Source: Pleurotus djamor (lineage: Eukaryota; Basidiomycota; Agaricomycetes; Agaricales; Pleurotaceae). From it: a stretch of 64,000 nucleotides of DNA. The first letter of the stretch is position 1. Each line of letters starts with the position of its first letter. The translations under genes were made by a program, and so were the position numbers. The notes below the pieces were generated by a model. The model ran no database searches. It was not told the origin of the DNA and saw nothing but the letters and a program-made list of their open reading frames with translations. Shown here piece after piece: positions 58,766 to 64,000 of this stretch. Where the stretch lies: the NCBI GenBank assembly GCA_029747585.1, contig JAPEVF010000161.1, positions 22,218-86,217 on the forward strand. Direction: 5' to 3'.

Positions 58766-59390
58766 TCACTTATACTGCAAGACAATCACTTCTCCATCAT
58801 CAAAACTAAAGTTCTCGGAGCCGTCTTCATTAACATCGTCAGCGAGTATCTAGAAAATTGGAGTCAGTCACTGTCTGCGATATCGAGACGAACACTCGTA
58901 CGGCGGAGAGGTAGAAGTCCTTCTTGTTCGTATCCTCGGGTTCCTTTCTAACCTATCGTCGAGTAGCTCGTTAGATTTCCCCGGGTCGGATCACGGTGAG
59001 ATCAACCATCGGACTCACCGTGACGGGGCGGACAAGCCTCATCGGCTTGCCTGTGCTCTTATCCTCCACTCTGACGTTCAGTGCGGTAGGGAGCGCTCTC
59101 GGAGTGTACTTCCAGACATCTCCACCGGTGGATTCTAGCGTCATCCTGCCAGCTTGGTCCTCGACGAATGTCGTGATGGAGACGATACGGCGGGTCTTCT
59201 TTTCATACATGGTGACAATAGCGCGACGCCAGAGCCCAGGGCGGGCGGATTTCTATTAAAGTAAGGTCCGTTAGTCAATGCCCAGGCTTTGCGCATCCAT
59301 ACTCACAGCTCGAATAGCTCCATGGTAGCCCGGCTGTAGGCTGAGATGGACGCCGCCGACGTCTGCGGGGAGAGTAGCAAAAGTGGACAT
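58766..59390 (-). CDS. Unknown small protein beta2 of the alpha/beta pair
   Basis: Exons 59307-59390, 59019-59252, 58902-58952 (51 nt) and 58766-58849 give 150 aa, the same exon sizes as beta1 (84, 234, 51, 84). Sequence: MSTFATLPADVGGVHLSLQP, GYHGAIRA, PGLWRRAIVTMYEKKTRRIV, MTLESTGGDVWKYTP, STGKPMRLVRPVT, VRKEPEDTNKKDFYLSA, ILADDVNEDGSENFSFDDGE and end VIVLQYK. Exon 3 is identical in protein sequence to that of beta1. No signal peptide. Divergent from alpha2; this pair is inverted relative to alpha1/beta1. Confidence 0.88.
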
Positions 59391-59452
59391 GTTCGGTATA
59401 ATAGCTCTTGGAGGGAATATGCTGTATTTCTTTACGGTGGGCTATTCACAGA

Positions 59453-59459
59453 ATTTATA
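59453..59459 (-). promoter_or_regulatory. TATA box of beta2
   Basis: TATAAAT on the minus strand, 63-69 nt before the beta2 ATG at 59390, matching the 60-66 nt spacing in beta1. Confidence 0.55.
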
Positions 59460-59480
59460 TCCCCCCAGACCATGCTCACA

Positions 59481-59533
59481 GTTTACTTCTAGGAACGTAC
59501 TTCCTCTATCCTGTCAAACGGTTGACACCGCGG
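59481..59533. promoter_or_regulatory. Conserved promoter block, pair 2
   Basis: Complement of the block at 19799-19853: gtttacttctaggaacgt (59481-59498), then ctgtcaaa and ggttgacaccgcgg (59511-59533). Confidence 0.65.
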
Positions 59534-59613
59534 GAGAGCGAGATTTCATTTCCGAGCCCCTCTACGCTATCAACCACAGCCTAGACACCTTTCATTCCGC
59601 ATTAGGTGACGTG

Positions 59614-59626
59614 GACTCCACTTAGT
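59614..59626. promoter_or_regulatory. Conserved promoter motif, pair 2
   Basis: gactccacttagt, complement of 19706-19718, at the same distance from the beta start (224-236 nt). Confidence 0.55.
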
Positions 59627-59842
59627 CCTCTGGGATATTCGATTTTCGCGAGGCCGTGCATCGATTTTGACAACATAGTATTGATCCGGTTGCTTCAACC
59701 GAACCCACAAGTACCTTACGTTCATTAGGTCCCGTAATTGTCTCCGATAATTCAGGGCCAAGACCACTACGTTCTACCCATCCCAATTGTGTCAGTCCTC
59801 GGGCAATATTTTACGCCTCGCTTGCAAGGCGATCCACGCCAG

Positions 59843-59861
59843 CACAAATATTTGTTTCCGG
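59843..59861. promoter_or_regulatory. Conserved palindromic element, pair 2
   Basis: cacaaatatttgtttccgg, the exact complement of 19495-19513, centred on the palindrome ACAAATATTTGT. Confidence 0.6.
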
Positions 59862-60203
59862 AATCTACAAACCTGCGGGGGGACAAGCCATCAAATTGAC
59901 CACTTTCAGCAGTTTTCGGCTACAGCTGTCAGAGTTGGTACGGTCCTTGCACAGTGCTTCGTGTAAAACTTCTCTCTTTCCCTGCAAACGCCAATGCTTA
60001 GCACTCGGGTCACGGAACTCGCACCATACCGCTACGGATTTGAGCATGACTTCTCGCATTTTCCACTTGCTGCATGCTGAAATAATTCATAGAGGGTGAG
60101 GAGAAAAAGGTATTTAAAGAGCATTGCTTTCCGCCAGAGTAGACCCATCACTCGAACCCCATCTCAAGGACTACAGATCTTTTCTATTCAACAAGCCACC
60201 ATC

Positions 60204-60891
60204 ATGTCTGCTCCTGAAACTGCTGCGCAGCCTGCACCAGCCGCCGCGACCGCAGAAGCGTCCCCAGCATCGACCGGCACCGTCATGACCGGTTACAATA
60301 TTGAAATCAAACCTCTTTATCGAGGTGCAGTTCGTGCCGTACGTCCTTCACGATGGACTTTAGTGCCCAAGCTTAGGCTGACTGCTTGAAACTTCACTGT
60401 CCTCTAGAATTCTAATAGCAGGGGCTATCAGCGTACTACCTTCACGCTCCTTGACAAGGCTACCAATCGAACCATCGCGTCGTCTATTTTCAGTGGCCAA
60501 GGCGCGAACCATCCGATGGTGTTAGAATCAAACGGAAGTCCTGTTTGGAATTTCGTAGGCCGCCCAGAAACCCGTATTATGAATGTGGTCATTGAGCATT
60601 CTTCGTCGCCCACCGGGAACTTCTTGCCCTCCAAGCTTGCCAACCCCGTCACGGTAACTTCCACTGTTTGTAAACCGCCCTTGAGTGGTTCTCACAGTAT
60701 TTCCCTCAGATTAAAAAAGAGCCCGATGATGGCGGCAACGAGGAATATTACGTCTCCGTGGTACGTTTTCCCTCTCGTTCAATTGGAATTACTCTGAGTT
60801 TTCTCTCCGCTGTAAAATCCAGCTTCTATCCGAAGAATGGAAGGACAATGATTACGACGACGCTGTCGTCACCATTGCGCAGTGGAAGTAA
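60204..60891 (+). CDS. Unknown small protein alpha2 of the alpha/beta pair
   Basis: Exons 60204-60338, 60408-60653, 60710-60760 (51 nt) and 60823-60891, all phase 0, give 166 aa. Exons 2-4 have exactly the sizes of alpha1 (246, 51, 69 nt). Starts MSAPETAAQPAPAAATAEAS, then TGYNIEIKPLYRGAVRA, RGYQRTTFTLLDKATNRTIA, HPMVLESNGSPVWNFVGRPE, VVIEHSSSPTGNFLPSKLAN, PVT, IKKEPDDGGNEEYYVSV and LLSEEWKDNDYDDAVVTIAQ-WK. The Ala/Pro-rich head is the only part that differs strongly from alpha1. No targeting signal seen; function unknown. Confidence 0.88.
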
Positions 60892-61259
60892 ACCCTAGTA
60901 TACTCTACTCAGAAAGCACATGATGGTACTCTTAAAGATTAGTTTTGTCATCACTGCGTTGAGACGAAGCGAGCACTGCTCGATGACCTATCACATTCGT
61001 TACTGAATGGAACATCATGTAAGTCCAGTCAGCACGAATATCGCGGTGCCTGGAGCACATCAAAGAGGTCCAAGTCGGTGGTTCAAGCTTCAAGGTTCGA
61101 CCCCTCGCGCTCCTGAGTGTCAGCGCTTCAGCGCCTATTTCCGGCCTGTCTACACTGCTGACATAATCAAATAAGCCATCGTAGCTTATTGTGAGCATAT
61201 TTTGGGAAGTGAAAAACTGTACACACCATAAGATAGCGTGTTTTATGGAAAGAAGATTT
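60892..61259. other. 3' flank of alpha2
   Basis: 370 nt without a supported gene, between alpha2 and the AT-rich repeats. Confidence 0.45.
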
Positions 61260-61910
61260 AAGATAAGCTCCAAAATATGATCAAGATATGATTGAGAGTC
61301 AGACAAAGAATATGAACGCGATCTGCCTTCAATACCCCTCAGGAAATTACGCGAAGATTATAGGAGGCAGATTAGGAGAAAACATGAAATGTGCCCACTG
61401 TGGGTTCAAAATATGCCGAAAATAAGTTTGGCGTATTCCCTCCGACATTATTATATGCATATGCTACCTAGGACCAATATGGGATCAAAATAGGCTTTCA
61501 ATGTGTTTGATGAACATATTGAAAGCCCATGCCTTGTTTAGTCTTCCTTTGTCCGTCGATTTTATCCAAAATAGGCTTGTATGCCTTATTCAAAATATGC
61601 TCAGCATATGCGCGTCACGCTTATTAGAGGCCGATTCAAAGTCGGGGTAAGATATACTCAAGGTATTCCATGCGAGTATTATTGCAAGGGCATTTTCGGC
61701 AAATCCAAAGCAAATCATGAGGACATGATAACTATTCGCAGCGAGTCTATGCTTAATATTCCACGGTTTCCCAAATAAAATGTGTTCAAAATGGGACCGC
61801 GATATGCTAGTAATGGGGCTTATATGTGCTTTGAATGGGTTCACCAAGTATACGCAGCGATGAATTAAAATAAGAGCTATAAGCAGAATCAAAATAAGAT
61901 CAAAATGAGA
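61260..61910. repeat. AT-rich region with dispersed TCAAAATA-type motif
   Basis: Short variants of (t/c)caaaata(t/g/a)g recur at about 61271, 61404, 61483, 61564, 61586, 61784, 61866, 61888 and 61899, mostly in the same orientation. They often sit beside catatg-like or atatgc words. Composition differs from both flanks. The open minus-strand frame through it (61590-62144) is taken as a by-product. Origin may be a decayed mobile or satellite-like element. Confidence 0.4.
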
Positions 61911-62214
61911 TCGGGCGCCCAAAAATCCCTCGGACGGAATCGAACTCAAGCCTTCCAGAGTAGAAGCGCCGAACGCCGACCGAAGTTGGCTCCCGAAACG
62001 GTTGAGCCAAGCAACCTCGAACTGGAGCATTGAAACCGAAAAATATAAGTAGTCAGACGCGTTCGGCCCAAAATACACTTCGGAAATGGGGAATTCTAGT
62101 CCCTCGATGTCCAAATGAGTCGTATCCCTCGCTGATGGGCCCATCTTTGTCGATCTCGCCCGTACAAGCTCGTCGCCACCGTTTCCACCATCCCCTCAAA
62201 ACCACATACCACGT

Positions 62215-63347
62215 CTAGCCCGCCACCATGTTCTTTTCCTTCAATTTATCTGCCCATTCCCAACGCTCCTTCGGGTCTTTCTGGGTTTGGTCGAGCGCCA
62301 TCTCTGAGCTGCCGCGATCCCATCGAATCACTACGTTGTCGTTTTCCCGCGAATCTACAGGCTTCAGAGACGGCGAAGGTGATGATAGATTGGTGAGCTT
62401 GACTAATGATGGATAGGCAGGGATTTAGAGCTTGTGACGGCCGCGAGGATCCTTGTGCCAGAGTTCCCCTTCACGGACGAAAACGTCAAGGCTGCAGCGG
62501 TAGAAGGAAGGGAGCTGGGAGTCTTCGAGGTGGGGGTGCTTCTGACCTGTGCGAAGGAATGGCTCGACGTAAGCGATTACGGCATCTTGTTCCTTGGTAC
62601 TGAGGGGGATGTTCAGCGAGTTCCACGGGAGGTGTCGACCCGAGCCCAGATAGTTGGTTCCAGTTGCCAAAGTTGCGATCGTACATCCTGAATGCGATGT
62701 TTCAAGGAGCTTGTAAGAGAACTTGGGCGATGGATAACGGGTCGGCGCCAGTATTTCCGCAATGCAGATTCGGGGGCTGGCCGCGCGTAGGGTCTTTAAC
62801 GTCCTCGCTAAACGCGTCAGCACCATGTTCAACAGTAATGAGACCACCATACCCACATTCAATCCAACCTCATGATCAGCACTGAGCTTGGACCCGCACC
62901 ACCATAATACGGCGTCGACACGGTCTGGACGTCTGGGTCTGGACGTGACAGAGTTTGTGGCGGTTGTCGTGATACCGGCGGTGCCGACATCAGGGGAAGA
63001 CCACTGCTGAGAGGTTGCGTCTGATCGCCAACAAAACCCGGCGTCGTTGGACTCCCAATCCCTAGAGGCATAGCTTCCCTTTAGATATTTAGATACCTAA
63101 TAGATACTTTCAATCCGNAAAAAAATATCGAAATAAGGACGTCTTACGCACCTTGTGGACCACCAACGACATCGTCGACATCTACACACTCTGTTCCTCG
63201 ATATTCCCTACTAACAGTGCCACGACAATCGAGTGTACGTGAAAGGTGAAGAAGGGTCTCTTTGCGCACGATCGAATTGTTGAAACGGTGTGTCCGAATG
63301 GAATCGATGAAGGAGGAAGAAGGTAGGATTCGGCGCTTGTTTTCCAT
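62215..63347 (-). CDS. Hypothetical multi-exon protein, structure unresolved
   Basis: Coding-like pieces on the minus strand: MENKRRILPSSSFIDSIRTH (from 63347), then DVDDVVGGPQ, an intron with the N at 63118, and AMPLGIGSPTTPGFVGDQTQ followed by PYYGGAGPSSVLIMR. A long piece includes LPWNSLNIPLSTKEQDAVIA, YVEPFLRTGQKHPHLEDSQL, SFYRCSLDVFVREGELWHKD and PRGRH. The last piece is NLSSPSPSLKPVDSRENDNV, MALDQTQKDPKERWEWADKL and the end KEKNMVAG. The FVREGELWHKDPRGRH segment faintly recalls the zinc-finger side of retroelement integrases, but nothing else supports that. The first exon overlaps antisense to a possible plus-strand exon, so its start is doubtful. Confidence 0.4.
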
Positions 63348-63425
63348 TTGGTATTGCCTCTTTCGTTTCTTAACCCTAGGACATCGGCTTCACTCACGAT
63401 AACTCTTGCTAATTCTAAGGCTTAG

Positions 63426-64000
63426 AAGAGATTCAGTCGTCAGAACCAGAAGGAAAAGCGGCGGCGGCGAGCGCCGAGTTCATCAACCTCGGTGTTACCA
63501 GAACCTTGGCAACTCCAGAGCCTCAATCGCCATACGCCAACGAAACCAACGAAACTCAAGTCAACAGTGAATACTTAGCGGCCCTGTCGAAGATCCTNCA
63601 AGTATGATTGGGCGTTAGAACTATACCACAAAGCAAGTGATGCTCTTCCTTGGCATATCATTATGGGCATATGGACGCTCTTACTTATACGTCAGTTGTA
63701 GTGACGCGTGTCGCCAAGTCCAAACCGCAGGGAGCGGATGCGTGGAGAGCCGGACGGAGTCTCCGAAGATTCTACTCGAAGCTATACATGCGTCGTCACC
63801 TCGAAATCGGGAACAGGGTGGCGAAACAGCTACTTTTGACGGCGATCTCAAGACACGAAGCGATGTTCGAAGACGTCCAATTTGTCGCTTTACTGTGAGT
63901 ACTAAGGTTTCGCGCTCGGTTACGATTCTCATTTCTGTAGTGAGCCCAAGAGCAAGGAACATAAGCACACCACAATCCGCGCGTACGGGAGGGATGGATG
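63426..64000 (+). CDS. Hypothetical protein, partial (runs off the window)
   Basis: An exon after the acceptor ggcttag reads EEIQSSEPEGKAAAASAEFI, NLGVTRTLATPEPQSPYANE, NSEYLAALSKIL and Q. The N at 63598 is a third codon position (CTN = Leu) and harmless. The next exon, near 63692-63896, has VVVTRVAKSKPQGADAWRAG, RSLRRFYSKLYMRRHLEIGN, QLLLTAISRHEAMFEDVQFV and ALL. After a 46-nt intron it continues EPKSKEHKHTTIRAYGRDG to the window edge. A possible first exon MESMKEEE starts at 63298. No family recognised. Confidence 0.5.

Larger units (their letters stand above)
59391..60203. promoter_or_regulatory. Bidirectional promoter of beta2/alpha2
   Basis: 813 nt between the divergent ATGs. It carries inverted copies of four motifs of the pair 1 promoter. 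A plus-strand tatttaaa near 60113 is a weak TATA candidate for alpha2. Confidence 0.7.

Noticed and set aside
61070..61115. ggttcgacccc resembling a tRNA T-loop
   Set aside because: Only an imperfect T-stem; no acceptor pairing about 70 nt away on either strand.
61920..62010. tRNA-like gaatcgaactc near ccctcgg
   Set aside because: The T-loop-like word has no matching stem, and no acceptor or anticodon arm can be folded around it.
61590..62144. 184-codon minus-strand ORF
   Set aside because: Runs through the AT-rich repeat island; composition follows the repeat words rather than a protein.
62425..62862. Retrotransposon integrase fragment
   Set aside because: Only the FVREGELWHKDPRGRH segment is suggestive; no reverse transcriptase, RNase H, integrase core or LTRs are seen, so it is left as hypothetical.

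Overview
The window is nuclear DNA of a filamentous basidiomycete, most likely an agaricomycete. Almost every gene is cut by short introns (about 45-65 nt, GT..AG), genes lie on both strands, and the products fit: inositol oxygenases, an M35 peptidyl-Lys-type metallopeptidase, MAPEG proteins, a DUF2235-WD40 fusion, ribosomal proteins S13 and S6, and cohesin SMC1. Splice sites were placed by eye from consensus and from paralogues in the window. No tRNA, rRNA or CRISPR array was seen, and no intact mobile element.

Layout. 0.9-9 kb: secreted FAD-linked oxidase (+), small secreted protein (-), DJ-1/PfpI copy a (-), secreted tandem-repeat protein (-), inositol oxygenase copy a (-), His-rich small membrane ORF (-). 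10-15.3 kb: three tandem minus-strand copies (A, B, C) of an unknown membrane-protein family with a Gly/Ser-rich head. 18.6-20.6 kb: divergent pair of small unknown proteins, here named alpha1 and beta1. 21.7-23.2 kb: M35 metallopeptidase. 25.2-28 kb: DJ-1/PfpI copy b and MAPEG copy a. 28.5-30.6 kb: divergent RPS13/RPS6. 31.2-37.1 kb: aldo/keto reductase, inositol oxygenase copy b and a PYP1-like polyol-phosphate phosphatase, all plus strand. 37.4-38.3 kb: decayed exons. 39-41 kb: DJ-1/PfpI copy c and MAPEG copy b. 41-44.6 kb: DUF2235-WD40 gene. 46.5-52.5 kb: a 1939-residue low-complexity protein. 52.8-57.7 kb: SMC1. 58.8-60.9 kb: a second alpha/beta pair, in the opposite orientation. 61.3-61.9 kb: AT-rich repeats. 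62.2-64 kb: two poorly resolved hypothetical genes, one running off the end.

How the genes relate. The window is rich in local paralogues: 3 PfpI, 2 inositol oxygenases, 2 MAPEG, 3 membrane proteins and 4 alpha/beta proteins. Inositol oxygenase makes D-glucuronate, an aldo/keto reductase could reduce it, and the next gene is a polyol-phosphate phosphatase, so 31-37 kb reads as a loose sugar-alcohol/inositol neighbourhood. The most interesting unexplained system is the alpha/beta pair. Four homologous small proteins share identical intron positions and an exactly 51-nt third exon. Their two divergent promoters lie 40 kb apart and keep the same motifs at nearly the same distances from the beta start codons.

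Data quality. Seven single N bases occur. Five touch A/T homopolymer runs, and one of these (41803) breaks the DUF2235-WD40 frame exactly as an extra base would.
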